Shown here in pieces: positions 1-6,120 of a stretch of DNA of 16,241 nucleotides. The position numbers and the translations under genes are program-made. Within the stretch, counting starts at the first letter, position 1, and each line of letters starts with the position of its first letter. The notes beneath the pieces are model-generated. The model searched no databases and was not told where the DNA came from. It was given only the letters and a program-made list of their open reading frames with translations. The DNA comes from Collinsella aerofaciens (lineage in GTDB: Bacteria; Actinomycetota; Coriobacteriia; Coriobacteriales; Coriobacteriaceae): assembly GCA_021641225.1 (NCBI GenBank), contig JAJWXI010000019.1:1-16241 (forward strand), read 5' to 3'.

Positions 1-879
1 GGACAGACCCATCTGGCCGTTCTCGACGTCGATCTCGAACTTGACGGCGGGGTTGGCGCTCGCGATAACGGCCACGCGCTTGAGGGCGGCGTTAAAGGCG
101 GCGACGTCGATCTTGACGCTCGTCACGCACGAATCGGGGATGAGCTGCTTGTAGTTGGGGTACACGCCCTCGATGCGACGCGACACGTAGGTGGTGTTGC
201 CGGCCTCGAAGACGACCTGGGTGTCGGTAGCCCCGATCATGATGGTCGCTTGGCTGGCCATGATGTTCAGCGCGTCGTTAAAGGCGTCAGCCGGAACGTT
301 GAGCTCAAAGGAGCCCTCGAGGGTCGAGGTCTCGACCTGCGTATCGCACACGGCCAAGCGGAAGGAATCGGTCGCTACCAGGCGTACGGTGTTGTTCTCG
401 ACCTTCATGTGCACGCCGCCCAGGATAGGGCGAGCCTTGTCGGTCGAGGTGACGCGCCACACGCGGCCGACCATTTCGGACAAGACATCGGTCGGCAGCT
501 CCACGGCACTCTCGATGGCATAGGCCGGAAACTCGGGGAAGTCATTGGCATCGAGCGTGTTCAGGCGAAAAGAGCTCTTCTCGCAACCAATCAGCACCTG
601 GCGCTCGGACAGCTCAAAGGTGACCGGGGCATCGGGGAGGGTCTTGGTGATATTGGAGAGCATCTTACAGGGGATAACCATCTCGCCTTCTTCTTCGACA
701 TGCGCCGCGATGCGATGACGGATCGAGATGGTGTAGTTAGAGGTCTGGAATTCCAAGATGCCGTCTTGGGCCTTAACGAGCACGCCCGACAGAATGGGAA
801 GGGTGGATGCCGAAGCGACACCCTTCATAACGACGCCGATGGCTTGTGTAAGCGAGCTCTGGCTGACGGTGAACTTCAT
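1..879 (-). CDS. dnaN: DNA polymerase III sliding clamp (beta subunit), 3' part outside window
   Basis: The sliding clamp is a ring-shaped dimer that tethers the replicative polymerase to DNA. Translation on the minus strand from the ATG at 879 gives MKFTVSQSSLTQAIGVVMKG, followed by 293 uninterrupted codons that run off the left edge. The usual family length is about 370 residues, so roughly the last fifth is missing. Recognisable clamp segments include ILSGVLVKAQDG, TDKARPILGGVHM and LVATDSFRLAVC. The start is supported by AGAAAGG about ten bases upstream. The gene lies downstream of dnaA on the same strand, the standard dnaA-dnaN order. The long spacer between them carries origin-like sequence. 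Identification is confident from residues and context. Confidence 0.95.
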   Translation of the reverse strand, partial: MKFTVSQSSLTQAIGVVMKGVASASTLPILSGVLVKAQDGILEFQTSNYTISIRHRIAAHVEEEGEMVIPCKMLSNITKTLPDAPVTFELSERQVLIGCEKSSFRLNTLDANDFPEFPAYAIESAVELPTDVLSEMVGRVWRVTSTDKARPILGGVHMKVENNTVRLVATDSFRLAVCDTQVETSTLEGSFELNVPADAFNDALNIMASQATIMIGATDTQVVFEAGNTTYVSRRIEGVYPNYKQLIPDSCVTSVKIDVAAFNAALKRVAVIASANPAVKFEIDVENGQMGLS

Positions 880-911
880 CTTTTAATACCTTTCTATAGA
901 TATAAATATCT

Positions 912-926
912 TAATAATAGTAATAG
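912..926 (-). other. DnaA-trio-like element
   Basis: The minus strand reads CTA TTA CTA TTA TTA, so the plus strand read 3' to 5' is GAT AAT GAT AAT AAT. This is five consecutive copies of the DnaA-trio pattern (G or A, then A, T) on which DnaA assembles on single-stranded DNA. It starts 12 bases from a box-like site at 939-947 in the expected orientation, and AT-rich DNA follows. AT-rich DNA makes chance matches easier, so confidence is moderate. Confidence 0.55.
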
Positions 927-938
927 CACTGACGAAAC

Positions 939-947
939 TGTTGATTA
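939..947 (-). other. DnaA-box-like site next to the trio
   Basis: The minus strand reads TAATCAACA, which differs by two bases from the TTTTCAACA repeat seen elsewhere in this window and by one from TTATCAACA. It sits on the dnaA side of the trio-like run and points toward it, the geometry expected of the box that loads DnaA onto the trio. Confidence 0.4.
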
Positions 948-1011
948 CTCCCAAAGACGCAGGTCAGACCCAGAAAGAGAATCGACAGCAACCTGTGTGC
1001 AACAGGGGTGG

Positions 1012-1020
1012 TTTTCCACG
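1012..1020 (+). other. DnaA-box-like site TTTTCCACG
   Basis: TTTTCCACG differs by two bases from the classical TTATCCACA box. It lies in the dnaA-dnaN spacer with TTTTCAACA further right. Weaker look-alikes (TTTTCATCA at 1040-1048 and TTTTAGACA at 1061-1069) lie between them on the same strand. Confidence 0.4.
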
Positions 1021-1093
1021 TTCAAAACCTGCGCAAAACTTTTCATCACCGCGGGTTGGGTTTTAGACACCTTATGCCCGTGGTTTCGACAAG

Positions 1094-1102
1094 TTTTCAA
1101 CA
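1094..1102 (+). other. DnaA-box-like site TTTTCAACA
   Basis: TTTTCAACA is identical to two sites in the second cluster at 4301-4309 and 4354-4362. Exact recurrence on both sides of dnaA suggests this is the local DnaA-box form. It lies just beyond the dnaA stop codon. Confidence 0.45.
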
Positions 1103-1117
1103 GGTGTCTCTATTTCC

Positions 1118-2842
1118 CTACGAGCGCAGTGTAATTTTATCGCGCAGCGACTTGAGGTCTTCGGTGACGGTGCGGTCTTCCTGGATCATCTTCTGGACCT
1201 TTTTGTAGCTCGTACTGACGGTCGAGTGGTTGCGGTTGCCAAATTCGGCGCCCACCGCCGTGGTCGTCATCTCGCACATCTCGATGGCCAGATAGATGGC
1301 AATATGGCGTGCTTTGGCGATATTGGCGTTGCGACGCGGGCCGATGAGCTCCTCGTGCGTCACGCCGTACTGCTCTTCGATGACGGACTGAACCGTCTGG
1401 ACGTTGATCTTTTTGGCCGATGTGTCGAAGTACTGACTGGCGATGGCGTCGATATCGTCAAAGGTGAGCTCTCTGCCCTCGCGCTCGCGGTCGCCCGCCT
1501 CGCCGGCGCAGCGCTCGCAAAAGCTCTCGAGTTCGCGGATGTTGGTGCCCGAGACCTCGGCCATGTGTTTAAAGTGCTCGTCGGTCAGGTGCCCGCCGTC
1601 GCCCCCATAGGCCGCTAGCAGCGAGTCGTCGCCTGCCTCGGGAGCGGCGACGATGGTGTTCTCGTAATAGCGCTGCAAGATCTTGTATTTCATCTCGTAG
1701 CTGGGCTCTGCGACCAGGCAGAGCATGCCGGCGTTGAAGCGGCTGGTCAGACGCTCGTCCATGCTCAGGTCCTTGGGGGCGCGGTCTGCCGCGATGACGA
1801 CCTTCTTGTTGTTGCGGATGAACTCGTCCATGAGCTGGAAAAAGTAGTCCACGCTCGCGCGCTTGCCGATGATGTTTTGGATGTCATCGATGATGAGCAC
1901 GTCCACGCCGTGGTACGCCTGCATGATGGGGGCGTTGCTCTTCTTTTGGCGGTCGAACTCGGTCATCAGATCGTCCAGATATGCCTGGGAGTTGGCATAC
2001 TTGACCTTGATCTCGGGCGACTTCTCGGCGAGCTCGTTTTTGATGGCAAGCAGCAGGTGCGTCTTGCCCAGGCCCGATTTGCCGTAGATGAACAGTGATG
2101 TGCACGTGCCGCGCTCGTCCGCGAGGGCGGCAAACTTGAGTGCCGAGCGATAGGCATGGCTGTTCTCGGGGCCGTAGACAAAGTTCTCAAAGGTAAATTT
2201 TGAGTTCGCGGCGAGCGGGGCTCCATCCGTATTCTGCTCGGCCGGTACGGTCGGTGCTGGCATGGGTGAAGCGGGGGTCGCAGCTTGCGTGGACTTAGTC
2301 GGCGCTCCGGCCTTCATCTGGTTCATCATGCGACGAAAATCATCGGCCGAGAGCGTGTTCTTGATTGCAATGCCCGAATCCACGCCCGCCGCTGCGTCGT
2401 GAGCGATAGGCATGTGCGTGACGGGTGCGTTCGTTGACGTCGCCGCCGCGGTCGGCAACGGTGCCATGGTTTCACGGGAAACATCGCTGTGCTGGTGCTC
2501 GATTGTCGGCACGTCGCCTGCGGAGGCCGGCACCGCCGGGGAAGCAGCGGGAGCCGTGGCGGGCGCCGTCGCGGCAGCAGATTCGGCCGTTGCGCCTTGC
2601 GGTGCCACGATGTCGAGCGCGATCGGTGCAAAGGCGATTTCTTCCAGATAGGCCTCAATAGTCGGCTGATGCTTTTTGAGCTGCGCGATGGCAAAGCGCG
2701 AGGGGGCCTCGATCGTGAGCGTATCTTCGGTCAGGCTTATGGCGCGCGATTGCCCCAGCATGTTGATGAGGCGTGCATCTTGGCCGTCGCGCTGGCAAAA
2801 GGCGATGGCATCCCCCAGGATGATGCTTGCTTCCTCGTCCAC
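1118..2842 (-). CDS. dnaA: Chromosomal replication initiator DnaA, with divergent DNA-recognition motif
   Basis: DnaA binds origin boxes and melts the origin. The 574-residue protein has a domain I (about 1-78), a long Ala/Pro-rich linker (about 79-213), an AAA+ domain with Walker A GKSGLGKT (254-261), Walker B VLIIDD (315-320) and RLTSRF around the arginine finger (about 364-369), and a C-terminal helix-turn-helix domain. The length exceeds many DnaA proteins because of the linker. The box-recognition signature, usually GGRDHTTVLH, reads GNRNHSTVST here (535-544): Asp to Asn, Thr to Ser, and the later His is Thr. The start is GTG with GGGAGAG just upstream, 15 bp after the stop of the ATPase-like gene, so the two are probably cotranscribed. 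The linker DNA holds a parS-like site. Identity is secure; altered specificity is inferred. Confidence 0.96.
   Translation of the reverse strand: MDEEASIILGDAIAFCQRDGQDARLINMLGQSRAISLTEDTLTIEAPSRFAIAQLKKHQPTIEAYLEEIAFAPIALDIVAPQGATAESAAATAPATAPAASPAVPASAGDVPTIEHQHSDVSRETMAPLPTAAATSTNAPVTHMPIAHDAAAGVDSGIAIKNTLSADDFRRMMNQMKAGAPTKSTQAATPASPMPAPTVPAEQNTDGAPLAANSKFTFENFVYGPENSHAYRSALKFAALADERGTCTSLFIYGKSGLGKTHLLLAIKNELAEKSPEIKVKYANSQAYLDDLMTEFDRQKKSNAPIMQAYHGVDVLIIDDIQNIIGKRASVDYFFQLMDEFIRNNKKVVIAADRAPKDLSMDERLTSRFNAGMLCLVAEPSYEMKYKILQRYYENTIVAAPEAGDDSLLAAYGGDGGHLTDEHFKHMAEVSGTNIRELESFCERCAGEAGDREREGRELTFDDIDAIASQYFDTSAKKINVQTVQSVIEEQYGVTHEELIGPRRNANIAKARHIAIYLAIEMCEMTTTAVGAEFGNRNHSTVSTSYKKVQKMIQEDRTVTEDLKSLRDKITLRS
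2468..2483. other. Degenerate parS-like site inside dnaA
   Basis: The minus strand reads TGTTTCCCGTGAAACC, matching 14 of 16 bases of TGTTTCACGTGAAACA, the form at 7525-7540. It encodes residues VSRET (121-125) in the disordered linker of DnaA, where a DNA site could be kept without harming the fold. ParB binding is inferred. Confidence 0.45.
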
Positions 2843-2857
2843 TGTCTCTCCCGTTCT

Positions 2858-4216
2858 TTAGCTCTGAGCTCGCACGCGAGCGGCGCCGAGTTCGGTCAGA
2901 TGGTATTTCTGGCCATGCTTGATGACCAAGCCGGCCTGCGCCAAGTCATTGAGCGTGCGTGACCAAGTGGGGGCCGAGTTTCCAAACGCCCTCGCCAGAT
3001 CGGTTGCACCGCACGCTTGATTTTGCGCCAGATAGCCCAGCGCGGCGTTGCCGCGATCGCTTACGAACACGTCCGGCTGTGGCTGCGCATACTGATTTGC
3101 TGCATTAGGATACATCATTTGAGCTGCTGATTGTTGAGAACTCTGCATCGGCGGCATTTGCTGTTGAAAACTTTGCGGCCACTGCTGGTAAGGCTGCGCC
3201 GGTACCTGCTGTGCCCATGGGTTGTACTGCTGCTGAGGCATCTGCTGGTATGTCTGTTGATATCCCTGCGGGTACTGTTGTGGATACTGCTGGGCGTACC
3301 CGTACCCCTGCTGCGGTACTTGTTGGTATGGATACCCTTGCGGGTACGGTTGATAACCCATTTGCTGACCGCCCGGCATGCCTGCCGATTGTTGGGCGGC
3401 GGCGACATCCTGGTCTGTCGGAGGCATGCCCTCTGGAGTGTTTGAAAGCGCCGGCATCGACGCCGCCGGGGATCCCTGCATGGGGAGCATACCGGGCTGC
3501 TGCATCTGCATCATGGGCGGTTGTGTCTGCTGTGCTGCCATGGGCTGCTGTGTAAAAGCTCCCGACAGAGGGTAGACCGCCTGCTCGGTCTCGGGGCGCA
3601 CGGCGGCGCCACGCCCGCCGGCGCGTTCGATTTCCTGCACGCGCTTGGGGTTCAGGCTCACGGTCACCACAGTGCCGTTGCCCATGTTGTCTTCGATGGA
3701 GACGGCGCCGCCGGCGTTTTCCAAGTACTCCTGCACCATGGGAAAACCCGCTCCAGTTCCGCGGATATACCGCTTCATCTTGCTGTTTGCGCTGGTCACA
3801 CCAAAGTCAAAGGCGCGCTCCTTGTCATCGATGCCCGGCCCCTGGTCGGCAAAGCGAATCGTGTCTCCGCCGTCCAGGATCGAGATGATGGGCTCTGCAA
3901 AGTGGGCGTGGATAAAGTTTTCGACAATCTCGCGAATGACCATGAGCGAGATATGGCCGCCCTGTTCCTTCATGCATTGGTAGACGGTGTTGGTCGTCTC
4001 TTCCAGATACGTGCGGACGTCTTGCGGCTCGATGACGATCACGCGCGGGGTCGACAGCATGTCGTCGTATACCGCTATGCGCGCCGCATACATCGCTGCC
4101 GGCGCTTTTACTGCGGTCTGTTCACCCTCGTCGCGCTCTTCGCGTACGCCGGTGATGTGCTCGTTGTCGGGTGCCGGATCTCCGGAGTCGACCATGGTGT
4201 AAAAGTCGTCAGACAT
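2858..4216 (-). CDS. GHKL ATPase-like protein with Gln/Pro/Tyr-rich linker and winged-helix tail
   Basis: I do not recognise a named family for the whole 452-residue protein. Residues about 86-190 look like a GHKL/HATPase fold of the SpoIIAB/RsbW type: N-box REIVENFIHAHF (95-106), G1 box ADQGPGI (123-129) and G2 box RGTGAGFPMV (152-161). No phosphoacceptor-histidine domain is visible, so it is probably not an ordinary sensor kinase. Residues about 222-385 are low complexity, dominated by Gln, Pro, Tyr and Met with QQYPQ-like units. Residues about 386-452 look like a winged helix of the MarR type (TDLARAFGNSAPTWSRTLNDL, then GLVIKHGQKYHLT). No membrane segment is seen. The start is the ATG at 4216; its ribosome site is weak. 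It lies between two DnaA-box clusters, 15 bp upstream of dnaA. A role in regulating initiation or dnaA expression is inferred. Confidence 0.8.
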   Translation of the reverse strand: MSDDFYTMVDSGDPAPDNEHITGVREERDEGEQTAVKAPAAMYAARIAVYDDMLSTPRVIVIEPQDVRTYLEETTNTVYQCMKEQGGHISLMVIREIVENFIHAHFAEPIISILDGGDTIRFADQGPGIDDKERAFDFGVTSANSKMKRYIRGTGAGFPMVQEYLENAGGAVSIEDNMGNGTVVTVSLNPKRVQEIERAGGRGAAVRPETEQAVYPLSGAFTQQPMAAQQTQPPMMQMQQPGMLPMQGSPAASMPALSNTPEGMPPTDQDVAAAQQSAGMPGGQQMGYQPYPQGYPYQQVPQQGYGYAQQYPQQYPQGYQQTYQQMPQQQYNPWAQQVPAQPYQQWPQSFQQQMPPMQSSQQSAAQMMYPNAANQYAQPQPDVFVSDRGNAALGYLAQNQACGATDLARAFGNSAPTWSRTLNDLAQAGLVIKHGQKYHLTELGAARVRAQS

Positions 4217-4289
4217 GCCGCTCGCAATCTTTCAAAAGGTTTCGAACAAATAGTAGCTCACCGTGCAATCTTTCTCATCTTTCGACAAC

Positions 4290-4309
4290 TTTTCAAAACA
4301 TGTTGAAAA
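4290..4309. repeat. Inverted pair of DnaA-box-like sequences
   Basis: TTTTCAA and TTGAAAA face each other around AACATG. The right half belongs to an exact minus-strand TTTTCAACA (4301-4309); the left half reads TTTTCAAAACA. Two back-to-back DnaA contacts or a dimer-binding operator are both possible. Confidence 0.4.
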
Positions 4310-4330
4310 CTTTGGAAATCGGACGAAAAG

Positions 4331-4339
4331 TTCTCAACA
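4331..4339 (+). other. DnaA-box-like site TTCTCAACA
   Basis: One base from TTTTCAACA, located between the two exact copies of the second cluster and in the opposite orientation to them. Confidence 0.35.
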
Positions 4340-4353
4340 TTGCCAACATGACC

Positions 4354-4362
4354 TGTTGAAAA
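4354..4362 (-). other. DnaA-box-like site TTTTCAACA
   Basis: The plus strand reads TGTTGAAAA, an exact copy of the site at 1094-1102 in reverse orientation. It lies about 100 bp upstream of the rpmH promoter -35 box. Confidence 0.45.
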
Positions 4363-4459
4363 CTCGATGAAATATCGTGAAAAGTTGCCCGCTGCCTCAA
4401 ATACCGATTCTGCTTATGGGGGAACCGTGTACTCTTTGCAACCTTTTACCTTTGATTTC

Positions 4460-4489
4460 TTGACATTTGAACATTGATTTCCCTACAAT
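4460..4489 (+). promoter_or_regulatory. Housekeeping promoter of the rpmH operon
   Basis: A perfect -35 box TTGACA (4460-4465) and a near-consensus -10 box TACAAT (4484-4489) are 18 bp apart. The predicted transcript starts near 4496, about 65 bases before the rpmH start. It is the strongest promoter I see in the window and would serve rpmH, rnpA, yidD and probably yidC and jag. Confidence 0.8.
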
Positions 4490-4515
4490 CTTCAAGCTCA
4501 CGTGTCTATATCTGC

Positions 4516-4533
4516 GTCCGCGTCCCCGCGGAC
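4516..4533 (+). promoter_or_regulatory. Hairpin in the rpmH leader
   Basis: GTCCGCG (4516-4522) pairs perfectly with CGCGGAC (4527-4533) across a TCCC loop. GTGTC at 4502-4506 could instead pair with GACAC at 4531-4535, giving a competing fold. It precedes the AGGAGG ribosome site (4549-4554). No U-tract follows, so it is not a standard terminator; a role in leader stability or translation is inferred. Confidence 0.4.
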
Positions 4534-4561
4534 ACTCGAAATGCAGCAGGAGGAACTTAAG

Positions 4562-4696
4562 ATGAAGCGTACGTATCAGCCTAATAAGCGTAAGCGTGCC
4601 AAGACCCATGGCTTCCGTGCCCGTATGGCCACTAAGGGTGGTCGTGCCGTGCTCGCCCGTCGTCGCGCCAAGGGCCGCAAGCGTCTCACTGTCTAG
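4562..4696 (+). CDS. rpmH: Large-subunit ribosomal protein bL34
   Basis: The 44-residue protein begins [18 protein letters not shown] and ends [11 protein letters not shown], the full, highly basic bL34 sequence at its normal length. It is a structural protein of the 50S subunit. The ATG at 4562 follows AGGAGG with good spacing. A longer reading frame from a GTG at 4502 is rejected because it would translate the leader hairpin. It is first in the operon behind a strong promoter, and rnpA follows after 20 bp, the near-universal bacterial pairing. Confidence 0.98.
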   Translation: MKRTYQPNKRKRAKTHGFRARMATKGGRAVLARRRAKGRKRLTV

Positions 4697-4716
4697 CAGC
4701 GATACACACATCTCGC

Positions 4717-5055
4717 ATGAAGACTATTAAGTCTCGGCAAGATTTCGAGCATGTGTTCAGTCAGGGGCGTCGTTTCAATCACCCTCTGATTCGAATGACC
4801 ATATGTGAATCGGTTGGCGAAGGCGACTCCGGAAGGGTCGCCTTCGTTGGTGCTAAACGGCTCGGTTGTGCTGTCGTGCGCAACCGTTCTAAGCGTGTGA
4901 TGCGCGAGGCCGCCCGCAGCTGTGGATTTCCCGTTGCGGGTTATGACATCATCTTGTTCGCAACTCCCAAGACGAGGGTTTCCTCGCCGCAGGAGATGGA
5001 CAATGCATTGCGTTCGCTTATGAAACGCGCCGGCGTTGCCGGGGAGGAGCGATGA
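4717..5055 (+). CDS. rnpA: Ribonuclease P protein component
   Basis: This 112-residue basic protein assists the RNase P RNA in removing 5' leaders from tRNA precursors. It carries the family RNA-binding signature RNRSKRVMRE (55-64), preceded by VGAKRLGCAVV and followed by GYDIILFATPK (75-85). The length is normal. No strong ribosome site is visible before the ATG at 4717, so translation may depend on coupling to rpmH. The stop overlaps the yidD start (ATGA). Confidence 0.96.
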   Translation: MKTIKSRQDFEHVFSQGRRFNHPLIRMTICESVGEGDSGRVAFVGAKRLGCAVVRNRSKRVMREAARSCGFPVAGYDIILFATPKTRVSSPQEMDNALRSLMKRAGVAGEER

Positions 5056-5276
5056 GCAATCACGTTTTGCGACGTGTTGCCATCGCTCCTATTCGCATAT
5101 ATCAACAGGTTATTTCGCCCTTATTGCCTGACGCCTGCATTTATTACCCAACGTGCTCGCAATACGCCGTCCAGGCGATTGAGAAGTACGGTGTTTTGAG
5201 AGGCTGCTGGCTTGCCGTGAGGCGCATCGCTCGCTGCAATCCCCTGCACGTCGGCGGTTATGACCCTGTGCCCTAG
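5052..5276 (+). CDS. yidD: Membrane protein insertion efficiency factor YidD
   Basis: A 74-residue protein of the YidD family, which associates with the inner membrane and helps YidC-dependent insertion. It shows the family core YYPTCSQYA (31-39), an amphipathic N-terminal part (RVAIAPIRIYQQVISPLL) and the C-terminal signature RCNPLHVGGYDPVP (61-74). Cysteines 29 and 35 are at the conserved places. Its ATG overlaps the rnpA stop by four bases, so translation is probably coupled. yidC follows after 29 bp. Confidence 0.96.
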   Translation: MSNHVLRRVAIAPIRIYQQVISPLLPDACIYYPTCSQYAVQAIEKYGVLRGCWLAVRRIARCNPLHVGGYDPVP

Positions 5277-5305
5277 CGGGCACTCGCTATCGGAGGAAAA
5301 CTTAC

Positions 5306-6076
5306 ATGTGGGATTGGATCGTTAACATCCTTTTCGAGCTGCTCAAGCTCATCCAGACCTTTGCGGTCGACTGGGGCCTGTCCATCATCATCCTGGTGGT
5401 CATCATCCGTCTGCTGCTGACGCCGCTTATGCTCAAGTCGACTAAGTCGACGGCACGCATGCAGGTGCTGCAGCCCAAGATGCTCGAGATCCAGGAGCGC
5501 TATGCCGACGATCCCCAGCGTCAGGCCGAGGAGATGCAGAAGTTCTACAGCGAGAACAAGTTCAACCCGATGGCTGGTTGTCTGCCGCTGTTGATCCAGA
5601 TGCCTGTCCTGTTCGCCCTATTTACGCTGCTGCGTAACCTGCCGGACTACTTTAACGACGGCACGTTCTCGTTCTTTAATATTCTGCCCGACCTGACCAC
5701 CACGCCGAGCGCCTCCTTTGCCGATGGCTTTATGGTCGCGCTGCCTGCGCTGGTCTGCCTGATCCTGTTCGCTGTCCTGACCCTGATTCCGCAGCTCTAT
5801 ATGTCGCGCAACCAGACCGGCCAGCAGGCCCAGAGCATGCGTATGATGGCCGTTGTCATGACGGTCATGATGCTTTGGATGGGCTGGAGCCTTCCCGTTG
5901 GTGTTCTGCTGTACTACGACGTCTCGTCTGCTTGGCAGGTTATCCAGCAGATTTTTGTGACGCAGAAGGTCATCGACAAGGCGAAGGCCGATGAGGAGGA
6001 GCGCCTTAAGAACGCGCCGCTTCAGGTTGAGGTCACTCGTCGCGAGAAGAAGCCGCGCCCGCACAAGAAGAAGTAG
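5306..6076 (+). CDS. yidC: YidC/Oxa1-type membrane protein insertase
   Basis: YidC inserts and folds membrane proteins, alone or with SecYEG. The 256-residue protein is the short Gram-positive form without the large periplasmic domain of Proteobacteria. Hydrophobic segments lie near 24-42, 92-112, 143-166 and 180-204. Arg35 sits in the first, at the place of the functional groove arginine. The NPMAGCLPLLIQMPV signature is at 87-101. The C-terminus is strongly basic (REKKPRPHKKK), suited to ribosome contact. I see no lipobox cysteine at the N-terminus, unlike Bacillus SpoIIIJ/YidC2. GGAGG precedes the ATG at good distance. Confidence 0.95.
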   Translation: MWDWIVNILFELLKLIQTFAVDWGLSIIILVVIIRLLLTPLMLKSTKSTARMQVLQPKMLEIQERYADDPQRQAEEMQKFYSENKFNPMAGCLPLLIQMPVLFALFTLLRNLPDYFNDGTFSFFNILPDLTTTPSASFADGFMVALPALVCLILFAVLTLIPQLYMSRNQTGQQAQSMRMMAVVMTVMMLWMGWSLPVGVLLYYDVSSAWQVIQQIFVTQKVIDKAKADEEERLKNAPLQVEVTRREKKPRPHKKK

Positions 6077-6092
6077 TGGGATATCAATCTTA

Positions 6093-6106
6093 TTTAGGTA
6101 CCTAAC
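6093..6106. repeat. 14-bp repeat with palindromic core, copy 1
   Basis: TTTAGGTACCTAAC, whose 12-base core TTAGGTACCTAA is a perfect palindrome, lies in the yidC-jag gap just before the jag ribosome site. An identical 14-mer occurs at 9596-9609. It could be an operator or processing site; no known regulator is assigned. Confidence 0.55.
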
Positions 6107-6120
6107 TTTTGGAGTACGTT

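Larger units (their letters stand above)
880..1117. other. dnaA-dnaN spacer: candidate origin half with unwinding region
   Basis: This 238-bp gap has no gene. From the dnaA side to the dnaN side it holds DnaA-box-like sites (1094-1102, 1012-1020, 939-947), then a run of AT-containing triplets (912-926), then a very AT-rich stretch (about 882-911). That order, boxes then trio then AT-rich DNA next to dnaN, matches the basal unwinding system described for Bacillus subtilis. The AT-rich part may also contain the dnaN promoter, but I could not pick out convincing -35 and -10 boxes. Its role as an origin half is inferred. Confidence 0.6.
4217..4440. other. Second DnaA-box-like cluster, candidate origin half
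   Basis: This stretch between the divergent ATPase-like gene and the rpmH promoter is AT-rich and has no gene. It contains exact TTTTCAACA sites on the minus strand at 4301-4309 and 4354-4362, TTCTCAACA on the plus strand at 4331-4339, and weaker TTTCGAACA (4240-4248) and TTTCGACAA (4280-4288). The last of these also occurs at 1084-1092. The cluster sits where leftward and rightward transcription diverge, as expected of an origin. It may also regulate the dnaA operon. Confidence 0.6.

Noticed and set aside
250..1134. Long plus-strand open frame across dnaN and the spacer
   Set aside because: It is a shadow of dnaN, whose minus-strand translation is clear clamp sequence, and it continues into origin-like non-coding DNA.
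3200..3370. Repetitive QQYPQ-like coding stretch as a possible tandem DNA repeat
   Set aside because: The units are irregular in length and codons; it is low-complexity protein sequence rather than a DNA repeat array.
3521..4306. Plus-strand open frame opposite the ATPase-like gene
   Set aside because: The minus strand has recognisable ATPase boxes, while the plus frame has no motifs and runs into the box cluster.
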